NCBI GenBank assembly: GCA_963799245.1
Contig: CAWCWN010000003.1
Coordinates: 2,108,001 to 2,172,000 of the forward strand
Length of the DNA stretch: 64,000 bases
Source of the DNA: CAWCWN01 sp963799245
Lineage (GTDB): Bacteria; Chloroflexota; Ktedonobacteria; Ktedonobacterales; Ktedonobacteraceae
Direction: 5' to 3'
The notes under the pieces were generated by a model. It was not told the origin of the DNA, did no database searches, and saw nothing but the letters and a program-made list of their open reading frames with translations. Positions 23,418 through 32,078 of this stretch are shown piece after piece (within the stretch, counting starts at the first letter, position 1; each line of letters starts with the position of its first letter). A program made the position numbers and the translations under genes.

Positions 23418-26250
23418 ATGAGCAATGATTTTTGGCGTTCGCAACAAAATGGCAATATTTCCCCTCAAAATAACGGTAATACAGCGCCTGCGAGCAACAA
23501 GCCGAGCCGCACGGGCAATCTTTTACGTGATTATCGCCAGCAGCTGCAAAATTCGCCGCAGCCTCCTTCAACACCGCAGCCTTCATTTCAACCCATGCCA
23601 TCCACCCCACCCACGTCACTCACGTCATCCCCGTCACCCACGTCGCCCGCGTCATCCCCGTCACCCACGTCGCAGCAGGGCTGGCCTGTCCCTCAGAGCT
23701 GGCCGAGCAGCAATAAACTTCTCTCCAATACCGTCCAGATGGTGAAGCGCTGGTCCGGCCGCATCGCGGCCGTCCCTCGCCCCGTTGACCCGAATCCCCT
23801 GGTGCTCTATCGACCCGGCGCCCCGCTGCCGGAGGCGAAGCGTAAGCCGTGGAAACGCTCACGCACCATGCGTATCGCCATGCATATGAAGCATCGCCGC
23901 CTGCGCTGGCAACAGGGTCGACCCAGGACCAAAACTATTGTCAGCAGTATTTTGATCGCGCTTTTGCTCTTACTGCTCGCCGGGGCCTCTTCGGGCAGCG
24001 CCTATGCCTATAAGTACTACCAGGACCAGCTGCCTCAGCTGCAAGGCCTGGCCAACCAGCAGAATTCCCCAGACGACGCGTATCTATGACCGCAACATAA
24101 ATCTGCTCTACGAGGTCTATGATAACAGCCATATTGGCGGTGGGCGGCGCACCCCCATATCCTACCAGTCCCTGCCACAGGTCCTGAAAGACGCACAGAC
24201 CTCGGCGGAGGATCCCACCTTCTGGACCAATTCTGGCGTTGACCCGCAGGCCATGCTGCGCGCCGGCGGCCAGTTTCTCCAGGCGGGCGGGGTGGTCAGC
24301 GGCGCCAGTACCATGACCCAGCAGTTGATCAAAAACATGGATAACGAAACCGCGGTAACGCTGAGCCGTAAACTTACCGAGGCCAGCCTGGCTATTGGAC
24401 TGACACAGAGGTACCCCAAAACCAAGATCATGGAGATGTACTTCAACATCTCGCCCTATGGCGCGCAAGATCTCGGCGTCGAAGCCGCCGCGGAAGACTA
24501 CTTCCACCTCAGCCCGCAGTGTGATAAGAGCTTCAACTGTACGCCTGGTATTTATTACCTCGACTGCAACGCAGCTTATCAGCAGCAATGCAACCCCGCG
24601 CAGTGCGCTACCTCCAGGTACTGCGACCCAATGCTTGGTCTCGCGCGCGCGTCGCTGCTGGCCGGAATGCCCCAGGATCCACCAAGCTATGACCCGACCG
24701 CTGGCTTTGTCGATCCGACTACCGGCGTCAAGTATTACCTGGAACGCCAGCAGTACGTGCTCAACCAGATGCTCAAGTACCATATAAATGTGCAGGGACT
24801 GGGCCCTATCACCCCCGAGATGGTAAGCACGGCCGAGGCCATGACGGCCAAGATGTCGTTTCCATCTTACAAGCATATCTATTATCATGGCAGCCAGCAT
24901 TTTGTGCAGTGGGTGATCCAGCAACTGGAGGAACAGCTGGGTGTCACTACATTTCTTAATGGCGGTTTTAATATTCGCACCACCATCGACTATAAGCTGG
25001 ATGACTATATTATACTATCTATCCACCAGAAGCTGGATGAATCCGGCTTCCACTGGTTTCTTCCCGACGAGCAGCCGCTCAATGCGGGCTACAATATTAA
25101 CAACGCGGCGGTTATGGTGATGGACTCCAAAAATGGCGAAGTGCTGGGGATGGAAGGCAGTGCCAACTATGCCTCTTCCAATCCCACCATTGATGGGCAA
25201 TTTGACTCCGCCCTCGCCTTTCGCCAGCCAGGTTCGTCCTTTAAGCCCATCGTGTACGCCACGGCCTTTCAGCAGGGCTGGAATCCAGGCATCGTCCTGA
25301 AGGATTCCAAAACTCTCTTCCCGGGCGACTACGTCCCGGCCGACTACGGCGGAGGCTATCACAACGGCTCATTCTCTGTTCGCCTGGACCTGGCCAACTC
25401 GTTGAACGTACCAGCCGTCAAGGCTCTGCAGTATGCCGGGCTCGATAACGTGGTGAACGAGGCGCGGCGTTTCGGTATCACCGCCATCGATACAGACCTG
25501 GCGAACTACAACGCGCTGCATGGCACGAATGAGACCATCGACCAGCACTACGGGCTGGCCTCGGCGCTGGGTTCCATCGAGGTCCCGCTCATTCAGATGG
25601 TGGGCGCCTACCAGGTCTTTGCCAACAATGGCGTGCGCGTTCCGCCCCAGAGCGTGCTGGACGTCTGGGATAACTACGGCCACAACCTCTATCACTACGA
25701 TCCGGCTCATCCGCATGGCATCCAGGTCATCAGCCCACAGATTGCCTACATGATGACCAACGTGCTCTCTGACGAGCCCGCCCGCGCCATGGAGTTCGCC
25801 CCGGACCACGAGCTGTCGATGTGGGACTGGCAGGGCACCGATGGGCTGATGCATGAGGTGGCTGCCAAAACCGGTACGACGGATAGCTTTAAGGACAACT
25901 GGACGATTGGCTATACGCCGGATGCTGTAGTGGGAGTCTGGACAGGCAACGCAAATAATAGCGTGTTTAACCAGAACGTAGTTGGTATTACCGGCGCCGC
26001 CCCCATCTGGCACGACGTGATCGAGCATGTGATGGGGAGGTGCGACGCCAACTTCAATAAGCCGTGCTTTAACTATGGCTATCACGACAGCACCTTCACC
26101 CAACCTTCCGGCTTGATCAATTATTGTGGCCTGTCGGCGGCGTCTGGCCTGGCGGGCGGCAACACCTGCGGCCTGATGTTGAATGATGAAATTCCGCAGC
26201 AGACAGGCATGCTGACAACCACAGGCCCGACGGCCACGCCGATGCCGTAA
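23418..26250 (+). CDS. Class A penicillin-binding protein (transglycosylase/transpeptidase), apparent frameshift
   Basis: Two frames together encode one ~944-residue bifunctional murein synthase. The first (23418-24089) gives a Pro/Ser-rich cytoplasmic N-terminus and a membrane helix (TIVSSILIALLLLLLAG). Just after LQGLANQQ it runs into a stop. The +1 frame continues as IPQTTRIYDRNINLLYEVYD, so one extra base around 24060-24072 (the GAATTCCCC tract) breaks the gene. Downstream are the GT51 motifs EDPTFW (~263) and GASTMTQQLIKN, and the transpeptidase motifs SSFK (~605), SLN and KTGTTDSF (~816). Both catalytic domains look intact, which argues for a recent indel, a sequencing error, or less likely recoding. 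Confidence 0.85.
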
Positions 26251-26262
26251 TGAGAGCGGGCT

Positions 26263-26305
26263 GCCCGCAGCGGCGGAGGGTAAATCCTCCCCCGCCGCTG
26301 CGGGC
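26263..26305 (+). terminator. Terminator hairpin after the penicillin-binding protein
   Basis: A GC-rich 14-bp stem pairs 26263-26276 with 26292-26305 and may extend through GG/CC. Only a T/C-rich stretch (TCCTCTCCTCTTTTCCCC) follows. Confidence 0.7.
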
Positions 26306-26338
26306 ATCCTCTCCTCTTTTCCCCTCCCCGCTTTACCC

Positions 26339-26368
26339 TTGACAATCTCCCCCTGAGAGTGCTATTCT
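26339..26368 (+). promoter_or_regulatory. Promoter of hrcA-dnaK
   Basis: A perfect TTGACA (26339-26344) and TATTCT (26363-26368) are 18 bp apart, directly upstream of the CIRCE-like element. A second TTGACA at 26408-26413 could start another transcript. Confidence 0.6.
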
Positions 26369-26371
26369 GTA

Positions 26372-26398
26372 TTTGCAGTCTCGCATCGAGACTGCTAG
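26372..26398 (+). promoter_or_regulatory. CIRCE-like operator for HrcA
   Basis: TTTGCAGTC, nine bases, then GACTGCTAG has exactly the 9-N9-9 layout of CIRCE (TTAGCACTC-N9-GAGTGCTAA) and agrees at 7 of 9 positions in each arm. The C-to-G change in the left arm is matched by a G-to-C change in the right arm, so symmetry is kept. It lies 4 bp after the -10 of the hrcA promoter, the usual place for HrcA repression. Confidence 0.7.
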
Positions 26399-26427
26399 CA
26401 ATCAGGCTTGACAAACGATGTATCATA

Positions 26428-26450
26428 CCAACGTATCTCTTGTACGTTGG
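26428..26450 (+). promoter_or_regulatory. Second inverted repeat in the hrcA leader
   Basis: CCAACGTA (26428-26435) and TACGTTGG (26443-26450) form a perfect 8-bp inverted repeat with a 7-nt spacer. It lies about 80 bp before hrcA and just after the second TTGACA. It may be an additional operator or an RNA hairpin. Confidence 0.4.
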
Positions 26451-26531
26451 AAAGGGTCTTCTGCTCCGAGCAGGCGGGCCGCGCAGGCACGAGTCGGCCG
26501 GAGAATAAGAAGGGCGTGTGACTATATAGAC

Positions 26532-27584
26532 ATGACACCGCTAAGCCAACGCAAACAGCAAATTCTGCGGGCGCTTGTTGAAGAGTATATCCATACGGCT
26601 ACACCCGTCGCTTCTGAAGCTCTGGTACGCAAGTACAGGCTGAACTACAGCTCCGCAACCGTTCGTCATGAACTGGCCGGACTGGAAGAGGCCATGCTGA
26701 TTTTTCAGCCACATACCTCTGCGGGCCGCGTTCCAACCGACCTGGGATACCGCTACTTTGTAGAACACCTGATGCGTGAGTCTGCTCTCTCGCTGGATGA
26801 GCAGCGCCTCATCCGTCACCAGTTCTACCAGGTACAGGATCAGTTGGACCAGTGGGTACGCCTGACTGCTTCGGTTATGGCACGTTTACTGCACAGTGCG
26901 GCGGTCATGACGTCTCCTCGTTCAACTCAGGGGCAGCTCAAGCACTTTGAAATACTTTCGGTTACCGAGCTTTCGGCTCACCTGGTGCTCGTTCTGAGGG
27001 ATGGGAGCGTGAAGCAGCAGCGGCTGATGCTGGAGACCCCCCTGCAACAGGAAGAACTCAGTTCTATGGCCGGGCGCTTGAATGTACTTTTTCATTTCAA
27101 GGATGCCACTCAGGTCAATGAGATCCTGCGTAAATGCGATCTTTCAGCGACCGAGCGCCTGATCGGCGGCACGCTGGCCCAGATCCTGGAGCAGCACGGC
27201 GATCCTCTGGGCGATATCTTCTATCGTGAGGGTGTGATCAACATCCTGGAGGAGCCGGAGTATAGCCGTATGGGTCCCGAGGAAGAGCGCAATGAGCGTG
27301 TCCGTAAGGTGATGGAGGTTCTGGAGCAGAATCGTTTCCTGCCTGTCCTGGCCTCACACCTGTGGGAATCCGATGGCGTGCAGGTGATCATTGGCGGCGA
27401 GAACCGCTGGGATGAGATGAAGGATGTCAGCATGGTCGTGGCTCGCTACGGTGAGGAGGGCAAGATCGGCGGCCTGCTCGGCGTGATTGGCCCCACTCGT
27501 ATGCAGTATGGCCGCGCCATCGCTGTCGTGCGTTATATGACGCAGGTGATGAATGAACTGCTGGCCGAAGTCTACGGGTATTGA
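26532..27584 (+). CDS. hrcA: Heat-inducible transcription repressor HrcA
   Basis: HrcA binds CIRCE and represses chaperone genes until heat stress occupies GroEL. The 350-residue protein has the N-terminal winged helix (LSQRKQQILRALVEEYIHTATPVASEAL, then YSSATVRHELAGLEEAMLIFQPHTSAGRVPTDLGYRYFVEHLM). A GAF-like core ends in the family signature GVIGPTRMQYGRAIAVVRYM. I chose ATG 26532, which gives MTPLSQRKQ as in the family; the longer frame to 26418 runs through promoter DNA. dnaK follows after 48 bp. Confidence 0.96.
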   Translation: MTPLSQRKQQILRALVEEYIHTATPVASEALVRKYRLNYSSATVRHELAGLEEAMLIFQPHTSAGRVPTDLGYRYFVEHLMRESALSLDEQRLIRHQFYQVQDQLDQWVRLTASVMARLLHSAAVMTSPRSTQGQLKHFEILSVTELSAHLVLVLRDGSVKQQRLMLETPLQQEELSSMAGRLNVLFHFKDATQVNEILRKCDLSATERLIGGTLAQILEQHGDPLGDIFYREGVINILEEPEYSRMGPEEERNERVRKVMEVLEQNRFLPVLASHLWESDGVQVIIGGENRWDEMKDVSMVVARYGEEGKIGGLLGVIGPTRMQYGRAIAVVRYMTQVMNELLAEVYGY

Positions 27585-27632
27585 AATCATCAAGATGACT
27601 GAATGTACATGTATAATAAGTAGGAGGCAACA

Positions 27633-29561
27633 ATGCCAAAGGTAATCGGGATCGATTTAGGAACAACAAACTCGTGCGTTGCTGTAATGGAAGGTGGCGA
27701 ACCGGTCGTCATTCCTAACGCCGAGGGTGCGCGTACTACACCATCGATCGTTGCTATTAACAAGAGTGGTGAGCGCCTTGTTGGCGAAGTGGCGAAACGT
27801 CAGGCCATCACAAATCCTGAAAATACGATCTATTCTATTAAACGTTTCATGGGTCGCAAGTATGATGATCCCGAGGTGGACCGCGACAGGCGCCTGGTTC
27901 CATATAAAGTCGTGCGCGCCAACAATGGTGATGCCTGGGTCGAGGTCCAGGGGAAAACCTACAGCCCGCCAGAAATTTCTGCCATGATCTTACAGAAGCT
28001 GAAAGCTGACGCCGAGGCCTACCTGGGCGAGCGCGTGATGCAGGCGGTTATTACTGTCCCTGCCTACTTTAACGACGCTCAGCGCCAGGCCACCAAGGAT
28101 GCTGGTAAGATTGCCGGGCTTGACGTTCTGCGCATCATCAACGAGCCCACGGCCGCTTCTCTGGCCTACGGCCTCGATAAAAAGAAGGACGAGCGCATCG
28201 CCGTCTATGACCTCGGTGGGGGCACGTTCGACATCTCTATCCTGGAACTGGGCGACGGCGTCTTTGAGGTCAAGAGCACCAATGGTGATACACACCTGGG
28301 CGGTGACGACTTCGATCAGCGCGTCATCACCTGGCTGGCCGACGAGTTCCGCAAAGAACAGGGCATCGACCTGCGCCAGGACCGCATGGCCCTGCAGCGT
28401 TTGAAAGAGGCCGCCGAGAAGGCCAAGAAAGAGCTTTCCAGCTCTATGCAGACAGAGATCAACCTGCCCTTCATCACAGCTGATGCCAGCGGACCCAAGC
28501 ACCTGACCATGTCCTTGAGCCGCTCCAAGCTGGAGCAGCTTGTAGAGAGCCTGATCGAGAAGTCGCGCGATCCCGTCATGAAGGCCCTCTCGGATGCCGG
28601 GGCACGCCCTGGCGATATTAACGAGATCGTGCTGGTCGGTGGACAGACCCGCATGCCGGCCGTCCAGACAATGGTGCGCCGCATTTTCGACCGCGAGCCG
28701 AACCGCGGCGTCAATCCGGATGAGGTCGTCGCGATCGGTGCCGCCATCCAGGCCGGCGTCCTCACCGGTGATGTCAAAGACGTGCTCTTGCTGGATGTGA
28801 CCCCGCTCTCCCTGGGTATCGAGACCCTTGGTGGCGTCTTTACCCGCTTGATTGAGCGCAACACCACTATCCCGACCCAGAAGGGTCAGGTCTTCTCGAC
28901 CGCGAGCGACAACCAGCCAAGCGTTGAGATCAATGTACTCCAGGGTGAGCGCGAGTTTGCCAAGGACAATCGCTCGCTTGGCAGCTTCATCCTCGATGGT
29001 ATTCCGCCCGCTCCTCGCGGCATCCCGCAGATCGAGGTGACGTTCGACATCGATGCCAACGGCATAGTCAACGTCTCCGCCAGGGATAAGGGCACCGGCC
29101 GCGAGCAGAAAATCACCATCGTCGCGTCGAGCGGTCTCTCCAAGGACCAGATCGATCGCATGGTGCGCGATGCCGAGTCCCATGCCGTTGATGACATGCG
29201 CCGCAAGGAAGAGGTGGAGGAGCGCAATCAGGCCGATAGCGCCGCCTACCAGGCAGAAAAGAACATCGCTGAACTGGGTGATAAGATCACTCCGGAGCAG
29301 AAGAGCGAGCTTGAGTCCAAGGTCGCCGATGTGCGCACGGCCCTCTCGACCGACGATGTAGCGCGCATCAAAGAGGCGCGTGAGTCGCTCATGGCGACCT
29401 TCAACAGGGTGTCCGAGTCGCTCTATCGCACTGCAGGCGCAGGCGCCGCTAGTGGCGCGGGGGCTGGCTATGATGCCGGGGCCGGGGCCGGCGGCCCCTC
29501 CGAGCAGGGACCTTCCCGCGGTGGTGACGACACCATCGAGGGCGAATTCCAGGAAATGTAA
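27633..29561 (+). CDS. dnaK: Chaperone protein DnaK (Hsp70)
   Basis: This ATP-dependent chaperone is 642 residues, the normal length. The nucleotide-binding domain opens with GIDLGTTNSCVAVMEGG and includes AVYDLGGGTFDISILELGDG and the hinge VLVGGQTRMPAVQ. The substrate domain begins after DVTPLSLGIETLGG. The lid is followed by a Gly/Ala-rich tail ending DDTIEGEFQEM, close to the conserved C-terminal EVID-type end. TAGGAGGCAACA gives a strong ribosome site. It is downstream of hrcA and upstream of dnaJ; grpE is absent from the cluster. Confidence 0.98.
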   Translation: MPKVIGIDLGTTNSCVAVMEGGEPVVIPNAEGARTTPSIVAINKSGERLVGEVAKRQAITNPENTIYSIKRFMGRKYDDPEVDRDRRLVPYKVVRANNGDAWVEVQGKTYSPPEISAMILQKLKADAEAYLGERVMQAVITVPAYFNDAQRQATKDAGKIAGLDVLRIINEPTAASLAYGLDKKKDERIAVYDLGGGTFDISILELGDGVFEVKSTNGDTHLGGDDFDQRVITWLADEFRKEQGIDLRQDRMALQRLKEAAEKAKKELSSSMQTEINLPFITADASGPKHLTMSLSRSKLEQLVESLIEKSRDPVMKALSDAGARPGDINEIVLVGGQTRMPAVQTMVRRIFDREPNRGVNPDEVVAIGAAIQAGVLTGDVKDVLLLDVTPLSLGIETLGGVFTRLIERNTTIPTQKGQVFSTASDNQPSVEINVLQGEREFAKDNRSLGSFILDGIPPAPRGIPQIEVTFDIDANGIVNVSARDKGTGREQKITIVASSGLSKDQIDRMVRDAESHAVDDMRRKEEVEERNQADSAAYQAEKNIAELGDKITPEQKSELESKVADVRTALSTDDVARIKEARESLMATFNRVSESLYRTAGAGAASGAGAGYDAGAGAGGPSEQGPSRGGDDTIEGEFQEM

Positions 29562-29568
29562 TCGCGCA

Positions 29569-29627
29569 GGGATGTAGATAGTTCAGGATAGTGCCATGCC
29601 AGCACTATCCTGAACTACCTACATCCC
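29569..29627. repeat. 59-nt near-perfect hairpin between dnaK and dnaJ
   Basis: The arms 29569-29594 and 29602-29627 are complementary over 26 bp with a single A:C mismatch at the tenth pair. The loop is CATGCCA. It starts 8 bp after the dnaK stop. There is no T-run on either side. It may terminate or attenuate dnaK transcripts, or protect the dnaK 3' end from decay. Confidence 0.75.
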
Positions 29628-29754
29628 AACTTGGCTATACTCTTGCGTATACGCTGACCAAGAATGTACCATTAAACGAAACAGAGTGAATTAGCATTGA
29701 ATGCGGTAGCGCGGAACTAGTCGCGCCCTGTCTTCTCATGGTAAAGGACCAGTT

Positions 29755-30897
29755 ATGGCCGCTAATAAACGAGATTATTATGAGGTATTGGGTGTAGCTC
29801 GCAGTGTGACTGATGATGAGCTGAAAAAGGCTTTTCGTCGACTTGCTAAACAGTACCATCCTGATGCCAATAAAGAGCAGGGAGCAGATGCCCGCTTTAT
29901 AGAGATAAACGAAGCATATGAAGTGCTGAGCGATCCGCAGAAGCGCGCAGCCTATGATCGTTATGGTCATGCCGGTCTGGGCAACGGCGCGGGCATGGGC
30001 GGTAGTTATGGCGACTTCGGATTTGGCAGCATTAATGACATCTTCGAGACCTTCTTCGCCGGTGCCACGGCGGGCTCACAACGCCGATCTGGCACCCAGC
30101 GCGGTGCCGACCTGAAGTATGACCTGACCATTACATTTGAAGAAGCCGTCTTCGGCTGCCAGAAAGAGATAGAGCTGCCGCGCTGGGAGACCTGTTCGCA
30201 CTGTCGTGGCAGTGGCGCTCAGCCTGGAACCTCCACATCGCGCTGCTCCACCTGCCAGGGCACAGGCGAGATACGGCGGGTGCAGCAATCAATTTTTGGC
30301 CAGTTTGTCAACGTGACGATGTGCGAGCGTTGTCGCGGTGAAGGGCGCGTCATCACCACACCCTGTGAAAAATGTCGCGGCCAGGGACGTGTGCGTAACA
30401 ACCGCCGTGTTGTAGTCAACATTCCCGCCGGCGTCGACGATGGCATCAATGTCCGGGTCACGGGCGAGGGTGAGGTCAGCGCGCGTGGCGGTACGCCGGG
30501 CAACCTGTACGTTATTCTCACCGTCAAGCCCCACCAGTTCTTTAAGCGCCAGGGCAACGACATCATCTACGAATTGCCGATTAGCTTTACGCAGGCCGCG
30601 CTTGGCGATGAGGTCGAGGTACCAACGGTGGATAATAAGACAACGACGCTCAAAATTCCGGCCGGTACGCAGAGTAATCGCTCGTTCCGTCTCAAGGGCA
30701 TGGGCGTCCCTGTGGTTCACAGCAGTGCGCGCGGCGATGAACACGTCATCGTCAAAGTTGTAACGCCGACCAGCCTGACGGCTGAACAGAAGCGCCTGTT
30801 AGAGGAATTTGCCCGTCTCGAACGCGAGCAGAGCGAGCAGAACGATAAAAACATCTTCCGCAACCTCTTTGAAAAGACCAAAGATGTGTTTCAATGA
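29755..30897 (+). CDS. dnaJ: Chaperone protein DnaJ (Hsp40)
   Basis: DnaJ delivers clients to DnaK and stimulates its ATPase. The 380-residue protein is a type I (full) DnaJ. The J-domain has HPD in KQYHPDANKEQG. A Gly/Phe-rich segment (GLGNGAGMGGSYGDFGFGS) and four CxxCxGxG zinc repeats (CSHCRGSG, CSTCQGTG, CERCRGEG, CEKCRGQG) follow. The C-terminal beta domains end the protein. It lies 193 bp after dnaK, behind a long hairpin, so it may need its own promoter. Confidence 0.97.
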   Translation: MAANKRDYYEVLGVARSVTDDELKKAFRRLAKQYHPDANKEQGADARFIEINEAYEVLSDPQKRAAYDRYGHAGLGNGAGMGGSYGDFGFGSINDIFETFFAGATAGSQRRSGTQRGADLKYDLTITFEEAVFGCQKEIELPRWETCSHCRGSGAQPGTSTSRCSTCQGTGEIRRVQQSIFGQFVNVTMCERCRGEGRVITTPCEKCRGQGRVRNNRRVVVNIPAGVDDGINVRVTGEGEVSARGGTPGNLYVILTVKPHQFFKRQGNDIIYELPISFTQAALGDEVEVPTVDNKTTTLKIPAGTQSNRSFRLKGMGVPVVHSSARGDEHVIVKVVTPTSLTAEQKRLLEEFARLEREQSEQNDKNIFRNLFEKTKDVFQ

Positions 30898-30900
30898 AAG

Positions 30901-30939
30901 CTGAAAGGCGCTACGGCCATTGACCGTAGCGCCTTTCAG
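30901..30939. terminator. Terminator hairpin between dnaJ and the exonuclease-family gene
   Basis: A perfect 16-bp stem (30901-30916 with 30924-30939) closes a CCATTGA loop 3 bp after the dnaJ stop. The genes on both sides converge, so it can act for both. The only T-run is TTT inside the arm. Confidence 0.75.
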
Positions 30940-30971
30940 CAGCGGCAAAAAGTGCTCGACTTTCGCTAGCG

Positions 30972-31943
30972 CTAGGTGCGAATCTCCTCGCTGCATTCCT
31001 CCACGTCGCCAGCAGCCTGCTCGCCAGCCTGCGGGGCAAAATCCGCGACGACGGGTAAATGGTCGCTGGCCTGGTCCGCGCTGACACCGGAGACACCCGT
31101 CGGAATATAACAGCCGCTCAGGCTCGCGGCCAGCTCGGGGCTGGCGAGGATGTAATCGATGCGCCCGGCCGGGGCAGCGGCGGGACAGCTAAAGCCGGGA
31201 TCCTCAGGATTGATGCGGCGGAAACAATCAACGTAGCCCGCCTGGAGCAGGAGGCGGATACTTGTCCTGGGAGCGTACAACGAGGCCGCGCGATCAAAGA
31301 GCGCGCTCAATAATGGCACACGTGGGATCAGGCGCAGAAGCGGATTGAATATCCGCAGCGGTCCTGGTACCACAAAGTTCAGGTATGGGTGCCCAAGCTG
31401 GGTAGCCAGATTTTTCCTGTAGCGTTCGTCCACCTGAACTAAGTAGCGCAGCAGCTCGCTCGCTTTAAAGGGATCACCAGGCCCAAGCGTGTTAAAATCG
31501 CCCATGACCAGGTGCGGTGTGCCGGCTTTATGCGCCAGGACACGTAAAAGCTCCCTGGTCTCGCGCCGGCGAATGCCATCACCCGCCCAGCCCTGGCTAA
31601 AGGCGGCTTCCAGGTGGATCACGAATACAGTGATGTGGCGTCCTCCAGGCTCCTCCAGGCATACTTCTAAGAGTGGTTTCGTCAGGGGAGGCTGTATGTG
31701 TGTTTTTGTGTGCACAACCGGGAGGCGAGTGAGCAGAGCTACCTGCCAGTTAGCTGATTGCGGGGCGAGGCCGCTCATAATAGGCTTCATGCCCAGGCGG
31801 CTTCCCAGTTCGCTAACCACGTCTGGCCTGGTGGCTTCGACCAGGCCGACGATGTCTGGCTGCGCGTCACTGAGCATGTGCGCCAGGGGGTCAACGCGCT
31901 TGGCCGCTCCCATTAATATATTATAACTTACGATACGTGTCAT
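30972..31943 (-). CDS. Endonuclease/exonuclease/phosphatase-family hydrolase
   Basis: The 323-residue protein has the EEP (DNase I-like) fold: SYNILMGAA at the N-terminus, a QPDIVGLVEATRPD block with the metal-binding Glu, VMGDFNTLGPGDPF with the catalytic Asp/Asn, and the C-terminal SDHLPVVADF with Asp-His. It has no signal peptide. Family members cleave DNA, RNA or phosphodiester headgroups, and the substrate is not evident here. It lies downstream of glyS on the same strand but behind a hairpin. Confidence 0.9.
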   Translation of the reverse strand: MTRIVSYNILMGAAKRVDPLAHMLSDAQPDIVGLVEATRPDVVSELGSRLGMKPIMSGLAPQSANWQVALLTRLPVVHTKTHIQPPLTKPLLEVCLEEPGGRHITVFVIHLEAAFSQGWAGDGIRRRETRELLRVLAHKAGTPHLVMGDFNTLGPGDPFKASELLRYLVQVDERYRKNLATQLGHPYLNFVVPGPLRIFNPLLRLIPRVPLLSALFDRAASLYAPRTSIRLLLQAGYVDCFRRINPEDPGFSCPAAAPAGRIDYILASPELAASLSGCYIPTGVSGVSADQASDHLPVVADFAPQAGEQAAGDVEECSEEIRT

Positions 31944-32023
31944 TCAGTATTTGCATCCTTCTGTAAATTGTAGTGCCTATTTACACTATAAAACGGTTGT
32001 GAAATCCAAAAGGACACAGGCAA

Positions 32024-32068
32024 GGGTCCGCCATATGGCTGTCAATCCCGATGCTATGCGGCGGACCC
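32024..32068 (-). terminator. Terminator-like hairpin after glyS
   Basis: GGGTCCGCC (32024-32032) pairs with GGCGGACCC (32060-32068), and CATA/TATG can extend the stem with a bulge. It starts 10 bp after the glyS stop on the minus strand and is followed there by CCTTTT. Confidence 0.55.
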
Positions 32069-32078
32069 CTCAGAAAAA

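Noticed and set aside
27990..29183. 397-residue frame antisense to dnaK
   Set aside because: Same reason: dnaK is unambiguous and long antisense frames are common in GC-rich coding DNA.
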